A stretch of DNA of 64,000 bases from positions 57,970,867 through 58,034,866 of the forward strand of contig OZ020303.1 of the NCBI GenBank assembly GCA_963971305.1, written 5' to 3'. Below are positions 1 through 15,200 of the stretch, one piece after another. The position numbers and the translations under genes are program-made. The stretch is from Arcuatula senhousia (taxonomy: Eukaryota; Mollusca; Bivalvia; Mytilida; Mytilidae). The stretch's first letter is position 1; every line of letters begins with the position of its first letter. The notes under the pieces are model-generated. The model was given only the letters and a program-made list of their open reading frames with translations, was not told the DNA's origin and did not search any database.

Positions 1-115
1 TTTGGGTCTTTTGACTCGTACTGCTGTGCTCCACTCACAAATAGACTGAAAAATTCTATCACTCATGAAAAATCAGCTAGTCTTTTCCAAGAATTAATGT
101 AAGAACCTATAAGTC
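1..115 (+). repeat. dispersed repeat R1, copy 1 (may extend left)
   Basis: About 110 bp including the stretches GACTGAAAAATTCTATCAC and GTCTTTTCCAAGAA. It recurs inverted at 17986-18115 and direct at 63192-63305. No coding capacity or terminal repeats are seen. It lies in the LAP intron after exon 5. Confidence 0.6.
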
Positions 116-169
116 TTAGGGGAGGTGTTTCCTTGGATCCGCGCCTGAATGTGACAAACATATTCATAC

Positions 170-290
170 CAGCTCTGTAAATTCATTCTGCCCTATGTCG
201 AGTCTTTCTAACTCTGTAAGCCTAGAAAATGACTTGGGCAAAGTTTTTAGATGATTCTCCCGCAATTCTAATATCTTCAACTTTGATAAC
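170..290 (-). CDS. LAP gene, coding exon 5
   Basis: A 121-nt exon with acceptor ATTTTCAG and donor GTATGA, phase 2 in and 0 out. It encodes [20 protein letters not shown] then [20 protein letters not shown] (LRR 6-7). The next exon lies left of the window. Confidence 0.93.
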
Positions 291-3200
291 CTGAAAATAT
301 ATAAATCATGATAAATGTATATTAGTAAGAACTAAAAATGGGTCAAAGACAGAAATGGCCGGAATTTGTTAAACAGGAAGTAGATGAGTGACAGACCTGA
401 AATCAAATCACACTTTATGGGATCCCACCCTGATGCTGTATACCAAATATCAAATGGCTGTGATAAGTAATTGCTGCGAAAACTGTTACGAAAGTTTTTT
501 CCCCGCTCGCCGTCTGTCCGCCCGACATTCACCATTTTATAAACCTGCATTTTCACTAATGAAATCCGGCCCAAAATTATTTGGAAATCATTTCTTCAAG
601 TTTTGATAATTAGCTAAACTTGCTTATCTTTTTTTATTCTTTCTTGAAATCACAACATCAAAATGTGCATCAAAAAGTACATGAAATCATGAAACCCAAT
701 GTTACCCAACTGCAGTTTAACCGAAACAATGATCAGTAGCTCAGGTATCAACACTTGGCAGATGAAAATCTATTCCAATAAATTGTTGGTTTTTTTCTAA
801 TACAAAAGTGTTAAACATCTAGAAACTGCATATAATCAATATTTTTTGTACTAACTTTGGCTTTTCTTCTCCAACTTTGTGATAAACCTTTCTTACTTAG
901 GCTATAATAAAATTATTCCTAGATTCTCATCCAAATTTCTTGAAAATATGGGTTGGGCGGTCAAATTTTATTTTTAATTTTTTATCCATTTTGATTTAAT
1001 TTTTTGCCATTTTAAAGGAAAATGACCAAAAATGAACATAATTTGCCAAAGAGTCATAATATTTTTTTTTCATGTGGCTGAAAAAATTAAGATACTTTTT
1101 TTTTCATTACAATGTTTTAGTTCAAATTTTATTTACAAGAAGTATGCATATCAAATAATACAAGATGAAGGTATTGATTGAATCTGACTTTGGTACTTTG
1201 CATTTTGATTACTTGTTTATGTCCCAATTATGGCTGAAATATCCACAAACTGGACATTAATTTAAGCTAACAAAAATCAATCAATTTATCAATTCTATTT
1301 TGATTACTGTCACAAGACATCATGGATAAGAATGTTTTTATTTTCATATTTTTTAAAAAGACTGAACTTTCGATGACTGGGGAGTTCAACATCGTGTCTA
1401 CCTTAAGCTAGGTCTACAGCGACTCTGAATTTCCAATCAAATAAAATATCCTTATCAGACATTTTTAAACCTTTTTTTTTAACAACAAGTTTTGAATCAA
1501 GAATTATATCTAAGAGCTCTGTATAATATCCAAGGATTCCACTCTTTAGTCAAATAATCAAAAACACCTTGGCATTTGATCAAATCATAACTTCTGAATT
1601 CCTTATATTTTCAGAAAAAATAGTTAAAAAGTGTGTTGGCACCCACCTGCCGAAATTTCCAGGGAGATAATCCAAAAATGTGTCATTGAGAAAAAGCTGA
1701 GTAAGGTTGAGCAGTTGAGTAAACCCTTCTGGCAATCTGAAAAATGCAAAAAAAAAATTGTAACAAAAGGATAAAATAAAATTACCACTTAAATATTTTG
1801 AATTGATTCTGATTTTAAACTAAACCTGTGAGCATGCTAACTAAGGATACTCTCTGCTTCATACTGAACTCTTTATTATCTGAAAAATGCAAAATAAATT
1901 GTATCAATGTAACAAAAGGATGAAACAATATTACCACTTAAATATTTCGAATTGATTCTGATTTTAAACTAAACCTGTGAGCATGCTTACTAAGGATACC
2001 CTCTGCTTCATACCGCACTCTTTATTTGGACAAAGTAAGTCCGCTGATCTTCCCCGAATGATATTGCACATCTTTATATGAGGTGGTTTCTGCATATCTC
2101 TCAAGTTTTGTTTGCAGGGACAATAATAATTGTTTCTTTAATGCTGATCATATACATAAACCAGTTTATTTCATTGGAGTAATAAAGGAAACAATGAGGT
2201 CATTGCATGGGTACATGTTTAATGGGCAAAAAATCATTTGTAACAAAACAAGTCGGTGAAATTAAATGTAGACACACCTAAATTGCTTGGTCTTCTATTG
2301 TCTTTTGTAATGTGACTTATAAATGAGAATTTCTTGTATAAGATTTTAAGCTTTTAAGGTCTATGACAGACTTTAGTGCCTTTTTCGATATTAAGTAAAG
2401 AATGATGCACTACTTATTTGAGTAGAGTAAAAACAAGTCATCAGACCATTAGTGACCCAAAACATCAAACTTAATGTCAACCTTGTCATTACAGAAGCCT
2501 TTCCCAAAAGTTTATTCTTGTGTTTATCATAATCCCAAACCAATTACAAAAAGTTGTAGTCGAAATCAGTCCATGGTTTTACAATTTACTACAATCTACA
2601 CTGAATGAAAAGTAACTCTTAAGAGCTCTTTTACATGGAGATAATAAAATGAACCACTTTTCATGATATTGTGTCCCCATTACCCACATGTATATAGAGA
2701 CTGCCTCAGTCTATGAATTCGTAAAGTGGATCGAACTTAAAATATGCGCACAACTTGAATACAACATACTCAAGGTGCATAAAAGATCCTTTTATAGCCT
2801 TTGAAAGTTGTAAATAAAATAACGCTGTTTACCTTTCCTGTACACTGTGTGGAGACATTTAAGTTCACTATAAACATAGTTTTGTTAATTAAAAGACCTG
2901 CAAATTTCCAGGGCGTCAAAGTGCATAAAACACAAATTTAAATGTACATGCATAGAAAAAATGTGAGGTATGAGCCACCCCTATTGAATTGGACAATGAA
3001 TGATAGATTTACTGGCACCAAAGTGGTTGCACACATGCATTGAGAAAATAACAACATATGACATGGATCGTAAATTAATAATTCAAAGGGTGTCATTTTG
3101 TAATATATCCCAATTGAGTAATCCATGTTAGGAATTTGACAGTTCCATCAGCTATATCTTTACAATCAAATGTTTTTCTTGTATGTTCAATGTCCCAGTA

Positions 3201-6200
3201 TTTAACTCAGATCCCTTGTGTGTAATAATTATATCAACAAGGTATAATTGAAACTGGATGCAGTTTCGAATGTCTCCCAAACGAAGTCCCTTTCATCTCA
3301 TGTGAAAAATTTGGGCAGGGTGTTCCCTATAATACAAGTTTTACAGAAATCCCAGGGGTAAGCAAAATCCTGGAAATGCCTTTAAATGCATTTTTAGAAC
3401 CTCATGCAAAAAATTTTGGCAGGGGTTCCCCTAAAAGACAAGTTTTACAAAAGTACCACTGGTAAGCAAAATCCTGGAAATGCCTTTAAATGCATTTTTA
3501 GAACCTCATTGAAAAAAATTGGGCAGGGGTTTCCCTATTTTCACAAGGTATTTAACTCTCATATAAAATGATTTGTCTTATTATGAGAAGTTATAATATA
3601 TAGTTATAGGGTGGGGATTTCAATGGTTTTCATAAAAATTAGTATTTTATCATTTGAGGGGGTGGGGAATGACCCCCTCAGAGCCCCCTATGGTATCAAA
3701 TGATTTGCCTTATCATAAGGAATAATAATATATATGGTTATAGGGTGGGGATCTCAATGGTTTTCAGAATATTTAGTATTTTAATATTTGAGGGGGTGGG
3801 GCATGACCCCCCTCAAACCCGCCTTTGGTACCAAATGGTTTGTCTTATCATGAGAAACAATAATATATATGGTTATAGGGTGGGGATCTCAATAGTTTTC
3901 AGAATATTTAGTATTTAATCATTTGAGGGGGTGGGGCATGACCCCCCTCACACCCCCCTACGATACCATATGATTGGTCTTATCATAAGGACTAAAAATA
4001 TATATGGTTATAGGGTGGGGATCTCAATGGTTTTCAGAATATTTAGTATTTTATCATTTGAGGGGGTGGGGCATGACCCCCCTCACACCCCCCTACAATA
4101 CCATATGATTGGTCTTATCATAAGGAGTAATAATATATATGGTTATAGGGTGGGGATCTCAATGGTTTTCAGAATATTTAGTATTTTATCATTTGAGGGG
4201 GTGGGGCATGACCCCCCCTCAGACCCCCCTACAATACCATATGATTGGTCTTATCATAAGGAGTAATAATATATATGGTTATAGGGTGGGGATCTCAATG
4301 GTTTTCAGAATATTTAGTATTTTATCATTTGAGGGGGTGGGGCATGACCCCCCTCAGACCCCCCCTACGATACCATATGATTGGTCTTATCATAAGGAGT
4401 AATAATTTATATGGTTATAGGGTGGGGATCTCAATGGTTTTCAGAATATTTAGTAAAATATCATTTGAGGGGGTGGGGCATGACCCCCCTCAGACCCCCC
4501 CCCCTTGTGGACCCAAATGGTTTGTTTTATCATAAGGAGTAATAATATATATGGTTATAGGGTGGGGCTCTCAATGGTTTTCAAAATATTAAGTGTTTTG
4601 TTATTTGAAGGGGTGGGGCATGACCCCCCCCCCTCAGACCCCCCTATGATACCATATGATTGGTCTTATCATAAGGAGTAATAATATATATGGTTATAGG
4701 GTGGGGATCTCAATGGTTTTCAGAATATTTAGTATTATATCATTTGAGGGGGTGGGGCATGACCCCCCTCAGACCCCCCCTTGTGGACCCAAATGGTTTG
4801 TTTTATCATAAGGAGTAATAATATATATGGTTATAGGGTAGGGCTCTCAATGGTTTTCAAAATATTAAGTGTTTTGTTAATTGAAAGGGTGGGGCATGAC
4901 CCCCACCCCACTTAAGACAACGAAACGGAGGGTTTACCATAATACCTTGCCACTACGTTTACTTAGATATCCAAGTTAAGTGAGTATTTCAAAGTTAAGA
5001 TCGCATATTAAGTTATATCACTTTTCCCCATAGACTTCTATAGTAAAATTTTGCAACCCCACCCCCTTTTGAGACCCCAAAAACCCATGTTCCCTTCAAC
5101 ATATTGAAATTTTTTTTTCAGGAGGCGCATCTACGAATAGGGGCCTTTCAAGTCATATGATATCAAACGATTCCGTCCAACGGTTTCTGAGAAACAGTGC
5201 ACACAAGTGTTCGAAAAATCGCGCCCGGAAAGAAGAAAAATGGGTCAAAGACAGAAATGGCCGGATTTCGTTTAAAAGGAAGTATATGAGCCACAGACCT
5301 GAAATCAGATCCCACCTTATGGTAGCCCATGCTGATGCTTCATACCAATTTTCAAGAAGCTATGATCAAACATTTCCTATTATTGGACATTTATGTCAAA
5401 AATTAACTAAGTCAGTAAACAGGAAGTAGATGAGCGACAGACCTGAAATCGAATCCCACCTTATGGGAGCCTATACTGATGCTGCATACCAAATATCAAG
5501 AGGCTGTGAGTAGTAGTTGCTGAGAAAACTGTTACGAAAATTTTCTATAATTGGACATTAATGTCAAAAATTAACTAAGTTGGTTAACAGGAAGTAGATG
5601 AGCGACAGACCTGAAATCAAATCCCACCTTATGGGAGCCCATACTGATGCTGCATACCAAATATCAAGAGGCTGTGATTAGTAGTTGCTGAGAAAACTGT
5701 TACGAAAATTTTCTATATTTGAACATTTTTGTCAAAAATCAATTAAGTCGGTAAACAGGAAGTAGGTGAGCGACAGACCTGAAATTGAATCCCACCTTAT
5801 GGGAGCCCATGCTGATGCTGCATACCAAATATCAAGAGGCTGTGATTAGTAGTTGCTGAGAAAACTGTTACGAAAGTATTTTCCCCGCCCGCCGTCCGCC
5901 CGCCGCCCGCCCGACATTCACCATTTTATAACCCGGATTTTCACTAGTGAAATCCGGCCAAAAATAATAATAATAATAATAATAATAAGAATAATAAGAA
6001 CTGAGCAAAAACATAATGTCTCCAAACTTCGTTTGGGAGACATAAATATGTATGAAAAGACCATAAAAGCTTACAGATATTTAAAATTCAATTACAAATG
6101 TTAAATTTGCTTCTTAGGAATCTGCCTTGTAAATTCTGAATATACTGTGCATGGCTATACTAGCACAGATATTGCTGTCAAAACACATCTGACCAAACTT

Positions 6201-9200
6201 TTAAAGTATCATGAGTTAATGAATCAGGATAGACAGAATTAGTACACGAATATGAAAACATTTCATTCTGGCTTTCTGCCCCGAACCTTAAAAGTGGATG
6301 TATATCAGTGGCGGATCCAGGGGGGTTCCTGGGGTTGAAACCCCCCCCTTTAAATTTTTGTGTAGATTTTCAACAAAATTGGTCTGGAACCCCCCTTTGG
6401 CCCACAGAACCCAGTATGTGGAACCCCCCTTTTGAAAATTTCTGGATCTGCCCCTGTATATTGTGAATGGGTTCTGTCCTAATGTCAAACCCAATGGTAA
6501 CTATATCTCATCCACATCTCCTCCTAAACAACTCGATAGATTTTGATGAAACTTTCACACAATCTTTCTGCACCTTTTATTTGAAAATTTCATTTGATCT
6601 GGGTATTTCTTTATGAGCTGTCGATCACAGTTTTTATAGTTTTTACCTAAAATGGTTGAGTGAATTGATGTTATAAATCGACTTTGCCTCCAAATATCAA
6701 AGTACTATAAGAATCAAAGTTCAAATCAAAACAACCTTTTTCAATTATCAATATACCCAAACAACTTAAAACTATAAATCCAGAATTCATTGGTACATGT
6801 ATATCAAAGTCCTTTATAAAAGTATTTCACAGATTATTTTCAACACTATACTTAATTTTAAAAGGAAAGACAATTTGTTAAATCCCTCATGGAACTTCAA
6901 AGGAGTTATCTTATTTCATCCGTTTGACTTCCTGTGACCTTCCATTTTGTTGTTTTTCAGAACACAATACCCCAAATCGGGTGACAATCTAAAAGGTTTT
7001 ACTAATTTCATTAACCCCCTATTGTCGGTTTTAATAACAATGCGTCAAACAGCAAACAAAAGTGTCAACTGTCATTTTTCTGGTCAGAAAACAAACGAAT
7101 CTCTAAGATTGCTTGTCATTTAATTAAGTCCCTTCAATACACAAATGGAAAGTTTTTCAACCAGAAAAATACTGCCTCTACATTACGACAAATTGTGTAT
7201 ACACGTTCCAAATACAGGCTAGATCGGTTTTGTCGTGAAGTCTTCTAATTACCCAAATTTAATATATTTGGTAGCATGACCCTGCCACAAGCCATTAATT
7301 AGTTCATATTAATATCAATAAATCATAATAAATTCATAATTTACACATTTTTCTTTTGAATTTAATGTTTAAAATGCCTCCTGTGGCGTTTTTAAATAGC
7401 AAAAAAGTCTATCAAGTTATGTAGGAACATCTTTATTATCTATATCAATGTACTATAAAATGAATGCATAAAAATGTTTGAATTGTCTGGCTGCTTGCTT
7501 TGACTACATACACTAGAATATTAAATTTCTAAAAATTCAATTAACTTGTTATAATTTATTATTTAAGAAAAAATCTTGAAGTCTTCATCACTGACAAAGA
7601 TTCAAGGTCAAAAGCTCAAAGCAATTGAAGAGAGCTACAACTTAATATGCTTAAAGTATACAAAGGGTAAAAGTTAAAAAACAACTCAAGGTAAAATCTT
7701 GCTTTACAAAATCCCACATGCTTCATCCACCATCCAAAGTGATCATGGCTTGCCTTTATATCATTATGCCCTTAATTTATTTAAAGTCCTAAAATGTCAG
7801 TCGGTTTACAAAGTTGATCTTATAAGATCATGACATAACGTCTAAATATGATTATAGTCAGAAAAGAACTTCATATTTTTATCCCTCGGCTTAAGGTTAG
7901 TGAGGACACCCGACCCCAAAAATAATGCCGAATTTAAAATGTCCAAATTTTTGATATATTAGTGTTAGATATATACTTTATCTTGTGTAAAAATATTGGA
8001 CCCCCTTTCCAGGCTTGTTTTCCCAAAATTTAGCCTCAAAGTTTTCCAAAATTACTATAGATTATATAGGAAAGGCCAAATAATTAGCATAAAATCTTGT
8101 CACAGAAAAAATCCACGAATTTAAATTTTATTTTTATTTGATAAAAATCAATGAAATACAATATATTTTGAAATAAAACAATAAAAACTGGGGGTCACCA
8201 GCTTACTTTTCTGTCTACAATACAAATCTTTGTAATTTTTTGGTAATTTTTCAAGAGGATTATCTCCCTTGATTTATTTGAAAATTTTATTTATGAAGGA
8301 ATGGTTGTTTTATTTGAATTGATACTAATTTATTTTGATTAAGTTTTATTAAATGAAACTATTAAACACAAGTTTCAAGGTATTTGGGACATTTGCAGTT
8401 GTTTTTTGCATTTTAAGCTGTTTTTGGTCACATGACAGGTGTCCTCACTAACCTTAATTCGCTTCACACAGAGACACATATGAAACACCTGGGTATAAAT
8501 AGAATTAGGTATAAATCCTTTTGAAAATAAGTTAATGTCAAAAACTTCTTCAATCCGAATAATGAACCCAATCCATAAAATCATGTCATCAACATATTTT
8601 TACATAGTAAAAGCTAATTTTCTTATGAGGTACATATATACTAAAGATTCTATAAGAGGAACAAAGTGATGAAATACAATAAATAAATTTTGAAATTCTG
8701 GACACAGCTGAATCAACCAAGAGATGGATTTGAGACCAGCAGCCATCCCAGTGTGGGTGACTTACAGAAAATTTCTGTTGAAAACTGCATGAATTAAAGA
8801 ACAGATTCTAGAAGAATTGTGCCTTGTTAAAATTTCCACTGCAAACCCGATGTACCAAGATACAGAGGTTTACTTCAGTAGTACAAGGATATACACTACA
8901 TGCCTCAATATCAAGGTGCATGAATTGTGTAGGCAATCTATAGCCATGAAGACTTTCTGAAGGAACTAATAAACTGACGAAATTTTTGTTTGCTATTTAC
9001 AAAAAAATGTATTTCAAAAACTGTCTATTATTCTGTCTGGAAATTCACTATAGGTCCACATTAAAGATTAAAATACCTAATAAATACTTTTATCACTTGA
9101 CTACAATGAGCTTCAATACACCCCAACATTTCGAATCTGAAAAACACCCCACCCCCAACTGAAGCAGCAAAAGCAATAAATCTTTCATTCATATACACTT

Positions 9201-12200
9201 AAACTTTCTGCATTCAAGAACTGCATCATATAAGATACAATATTTGACAAAGAACAGACTTCAATGTTTGCACAAACCAACTTTCCTTAAGAAATGTAAA
9301 TATGAATGAAGAGTGAAAAGTTCTAAATATAATTTTACTACATTTTTATATCCCACTTGAAAAGTAAGAAAATTCGCCAAGTTGGTCTTTCGCAACAAAC
9401 TTTGATAGAGGAAAAACAAACTACATGAAAGCAAAAAGTGTGTACTTTGGGTGTTCTATATGCTTAACATGCTAATTTATTGCATCGCTCCATTATAAAG
9501 AAGCTGCATTTGGGGTTTAAGACTTATTTAATTAAGCGCATTATGTACACACACATGTTTAAGGACCTTGATATTTGTTTTGGTTACGGTACATGTAGAT
9601 GTATTGTTGTATAACTTCTGCCTTTTGTTTCTTGAACCAGAGAAGAAATTTGAAATGGTTTATTATTTTGAGGTACCTTTTAGTAAGTCATCTTATGAAG
9701 TAATTGCCAAATCTTTGTTAAAGTACATGTCACCCAACTTATTTGCATGTCAAACAGTTTCCCACAGGAGATCTTCGAGTTAGTGTTAGGGTTGAACGTC
9801 CTTTTCAACCCACATGGGCCATACAAGGCAGTTGGTTTTATTGGCATAGCTGGAGTAACCAGTAACTTGAATAATTCTGCAAGCCATATGGACAAAGTGA
9901 TTGATAATTGAGTGTAATATAATGACTGCAGGGTTATCTGGGTTAGAGTAACCAGGAGAAATAACTGACCTTGAGCACATGACTGACAAACTTAACTTTA
10001 TACATGATATGCAAGTGAAACATTGTGAAGTTGGACTTGAACAACCTGAGATCTATCATTCAATGACACCATAGGAACACCAAAAGAACAGCTGGTACTA
10101 GTTTCTGTCAACTAGAGCTAAACTATCAATATGCAACCCTAAAATTTTTCGAGAGGCCCATTTAAGTTGCCCAAAATGATAGAATATGAGCAAGATAACT
10201 ATTTTAGTCCTGTCGTTTTGTAAAGTCATAAAGAAACCTTAAACTGGCTTCAAAATACAGAGTAAAAAAATTTCAAAAGACCATGTACTAAGTTTTAAAA
10301 TCTGCTTACTCATTTATAACCACAAAAATATGAAATAAGATATAGTCTTACATATAGCCTAATATAAGCTGTGGATTGAACCCTTTTGCCCATGATACAT
10401 AAATCAAAAATCTTTTTGAAGATTGACGTAAATCCTTTGATCAGACAGGTAATTGCAGGTGAAAGGTCGTCAATGCAGGGTGTCTAGATTATTGAGAGAG
10501 CAGCTTATTAAATCAATCAAAAATGTGTAAAATTGGACAGGAATTGTAATATGACCCGTCATTTGGAATTAGAGCTATTTTGTACAGAGGTCCAATACTG
10601 GCACAAATAACAGAATAATGAAAATGGAACCAATTTCAAAGGAAGACTTCTTTGTAAAGTAGAAACTGTCTAAACCAAACCACTTGGGGACTAAGAAATT
10701 AAATTGGTTTACATACAATATAATTGTTCAGTTTATACAGGCTAAATAAGGTGTCTGGCAAACAGGGTCCCCTGCCTGTTGTAGAAAATGTTCTATAATT
10801 GGACCCATTTTGGCTTCATTATATCTTTTGTAAAAAGGGGGGGTACAAACCCCCTCCCAACAACCCTGCCCCAACCCCCACCCCAACCCATTCTGAAGAC
10901 CTTGTGTAGTTTTGTTTACAGATTTTTAGGTCAGCTTGGTTTGATTTTAAAACAGGTTTCATTGTACACTGAGGAGCAGAGGGGTGCAATTTTATCATAC
11001 TGATAATATAATGAAAACTGATGCGAAAAAACTTATAATTTATGCCCCATCTAACTAAGTAGGGGGCATATAGTGTTCCAGTCTGTTTGTTTGTCTGTCC
11101 AAAATGTTGTGAGATGGGACATTTTGACTTTTTGGACATATTATTGTTTAGACTAATATATGAAGATCAGGTAACATGTACATAACCGGCTAAAGATGTA
11201 TATGGTTGTCATCTCACAACATTACAATTATTCAATTTTCAAAAGCATGCCAATTGTATCATATTTTATAGAGATTGAATTTCATGATCATAGATGTTCC
11301 TAAATATGTATTTAAAGATGATTAATTTGAAAGTAAAAATAAAAACAGGTTTTCAAAGCTTATTTCAGAAATTTCAATGAGGTCAAAACACTACACTAGT
11401 TGTGATAGTTGGATCTTCAGGATACTTTTCAGATAGAAGGAACTCTACTAAATAAGTAATTTCTGGAATGCAGTGCATTTTTGATCATGTTTTAGCAAAA
11501 GAATTTCTTTTAAAAAATATTGAAATTATTATGTGTATGATTGTTTACGAGTATTTCAATTGGGCATTCAAATGTGAAAATGACAAATCTTAGGTAAAAA
11601 TTCAACTCTTTGAATTAAAACAGGCTTTACTGGTATTTCAAATTGATCTAATTGGCACAATATCTGTAAATAATTTACAAAAGACAAAATATATCTTAAT
11701 ATGTAGAGTACCCTTGGAATTGTCCTTAAGTGGTAAACTATAAATCTAATGTCAAAAATAACCTTGAAACTAAAAAGACAAAATCCTACTTGTTATTATT
11801 GGGACATTACAGTGAAATAAAAATGGAAAATATTCCCACTTAATTGCTCCCATTAAAGTCTCTTAACTATTTAAAATAAACAGTTAAGACTTAAAAATTC
11901 AGATGTAAGTTTAAAACATCGTTTAAAGCTCCCCATTGTCAAACAATACTGAGTTGAACATAATATGCTACCATATCATTAGAACCCTCAGACAACTAAG
12001 CTTCTAACTTTGAATAAAAGACGAATGGTGTCGTGTCAACATTGACACAATTAAAGCAAATTTTATTTCGACTGGTAATTTTAATGTGTTAAGATTTTTC
12101 CATTAACAATGTTGTTTATTTTTTGATAGGATTTAACATGAGAAATGTTCTGTGTCAATATTGTTCCACAATTTGCTTTTTTGCCAGAAGAAATTTTCAT

Positions 12201-15200
12201 TCAACAGTTATAAGTACATAATAATTTGGAAAAAGACTTGGTCATGTATTATAATATACAATTATTCTCAACTCCGATCAACACCTCTTTTGTCGAGGGG
12301 CAATTTGTCAAAACTAGGGTCTTTCTTCCAACATAAAAAACTTCATACTAAAGACATTGTCACACCCTTAATACAATAAAGACCATTTTAAGGACCAAGT
12401 TTTCTTTCAATTGTTGTTCCTTCTAGAAACACGCTTAAAATGTACTCAAAGTATGACCTCAAAAAGTCCTGAAATTGTCATTGATTACATATATTTTTCT
12501 TGCATGGTTTTCTCTTTCTTTTCATCAATATTGTTAAGCTTTTAGAGGCCATTAACATTAAAGGCACAAGCTCCTGTTACGTCCAATTACGTAACTTTAA
12601 GACAAAAATTTATCTATGCTCCTGTTACGTTCCTTCCGGGACAAAATAAATTCCGGACCCATTACGGATGGGGGGGATGAATCAAATACGGATGTATTAT
12701 CAACGTAACTGTAGAATTTAAACACTTCACATGCTATAGTTACGTGAGAAAAATAATAACAAGATTATGTAAAATTTTGTTGTTTTTTTTGTTCAAAACT
12801 CTTGCTGTATTTTTTAGATTGTAAATTATATGATTATTGTTTTAATTGATAAAATACTGAACATAATAAATATTCGTTCACTTATTGGGATCGAATTCTG
12901 TATGCCCAAGGCCTTAATTTGCACTCGACCCTTGAAGTAAAAGAGATGCCTTCCGAGTTATTAACTGTTGGAGACTTAAAATCAGTCGATGATATTTCAC
13001 TAAAAATGCTTAATGAAAATATAAACATCAATCCAATCAAAAAGCATTTCAGATCGGATTCGTGGAAAATTTCGAAAAGAAGAGAACAGGCGCAGTTCGA
13101 CTGTTCATGTTGTAAAACAGACTTACATGCCCTTGACTGTATTGAGCGTGACGTTTGCCTAAACTGGTATCACCTTAATGCTTTGAAAACGCTCACGACA
13201 AAGCATAATGGACATGCAGAGAATGCTATAAGAACTGACTAATTGTGTACTTAATTAATTCAAAACTAATAACTTGACGGAATTTCATATACAAGCTCAT
13301 ATAATGCTATTTACTATTGTTTAATTGCGTTTTGATAATATTAATGTTTGATATCAAATAATATTTAATATTGATATTTATTATCATTATTATTTACAAT
13401 TACCATGTATATTCATAATTAAAAATACTTACCCTAAATTTTATTAGAAATATTTGTTCACGTAACTTTAGGGTTTAAATTCTACAGTTACGTTGATAAA
13501 AAATCCGTATTTGATTCGTTCCCCCAATCCGTAATGGGTCCGGAATTTATTATGTCCCGGAAGAAACGTAACAGGAGCATAGATAAATTTTCGCCTTAAA
13601 GTTACGTAATTGGACGTAACAGGAGCTTGTGCCAACATTAAAACTTTATTTTTTCATCATGCATAATTCACGCAACTCTGCAGTTTTATTTGAATATTAA
13701 AAAAAGATTAAAATACACTATTCAGATGTAATGTCAAGTTTCATTCAGCGATTGTAATTTTGCATGGTTTCCCCTTTTCACGACTTCCTTTACATTATTC
13801 AATCTCCCATACTGTCGACATCAAAATACTATTAATTGATTTACTTTTCAATGCTCTCTACATTAACAAAAGTCAACCATTTACTATCCATCTAAGCAGA
13901 ATTTGAATAACTTTTTATTTCAATTTGAAACCTTAGGTGTGCATCACATATCATCATCCCTTTTGAAAATTCTACAACAATGGGTTTATACTGTTTACCA
14001 ATATTCAGGTAAAGGTGTATAATGTCGTGAATGTAAAATGAGCACTCTAAATCAAAATCGCACGTTAACACACAAGGGTTATCCGATTTCTATGAGGTTA
14101 TAAATATTAGATGTGAAATATCCTACGCTAATAACACTTTGTATTTTATAAAACTTTATGATGAATTAAGGCTATAAATTATGCAAAGGAGGCCTCAAAA
14201 TCTTTAGCTGACAAAATTTCTTGTTTTGTTACAGAGTTACATTTGTAAGATTTAGCAAGACAAGTGAACACAGCTTAAAACCTATGTTTAAATTTGTTTA
14301 TGCATTAAACTTTGCAGAAAATGACAAAAATGAAATGATATAATCTATATTCTCAAGAGAAACAGAGAACGTTCTATTCTGAAAAACATACATGTACACA
14401 AGGCCATCAGAAGGGGGGATGCGAAGGGTAGGATCACACCCCCTTTTCAACATCAACCAAAATGGGTCAAATTTTAGAAAAAATTTAACTACAGTCTGTG
14501 CTGTTGATATTATATATTGAGACTTATGAACAAATTTAATGAATTTTTGTGCTTTGCTTGGTTGCTTCACCTATCTATTGCAAATCTGCGTCCCTAAAAT
14601 TATCTGTTTTACTTCATATCAAGTTCATAACATAAATCCATGTCAAATTGTTAAATGGTATCTTCCAATCATTATTTATACAGTAAAAGTAAAATGTAAA
14701 ATTTTTGTTATCTCGATCAAAAAATAAATATTGCAGGTAACAAAATCAGGAAACTAGCTATTCTTTAAATTCTACCTTGACATAAAAACACAGATTTAAT
14801 GCAATCTTACAAAAAAGAATAAATTTCATGCAGTCTGTATTTAAAAGAACAGTAAAAGTATTCAATTCCAAATTAAAGGACTTGTCACCATTAATTTCTC
14901 ATGTAATACCGTTGTGATAAAGGTACTATTTCTTACAACAAATAAATCTAACCCAAATACCACAGATCTTTATATTTTCTTATGTAAACTATGTAAACTG
15001 TTACATTTCAACTGCTCTTAATAGTGAAAATTAATTGAAATGTCCAAAAACAGGTTGAGGGCCCTTTGCCAAGTTTCCCGATGGTTAAAAAGTATGCTAA
15101 CTTTAGGGTAGGCTGTATAAATATTGACTGTCTATTACCTAACCCAGTCACTTTCCTTTGTCATTACAAATATTTGGCTTTTGATTATGGCTAATAGTCT

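Noticed and set aside
3700..4535. Four overlapping plus-strand frames with repeats of [13 protein letters not shown]
   Set aside because: The frames follow the 135-bp satellite period and are intronic on the opposite strand of the LAP gene; composition is not protein-like.
3300..9000. CRISPR-like reading of the regular repeats
   Set aside because: Units are contiguous tandem copies with no unique spacers, in clearly eukaryotic DNA.
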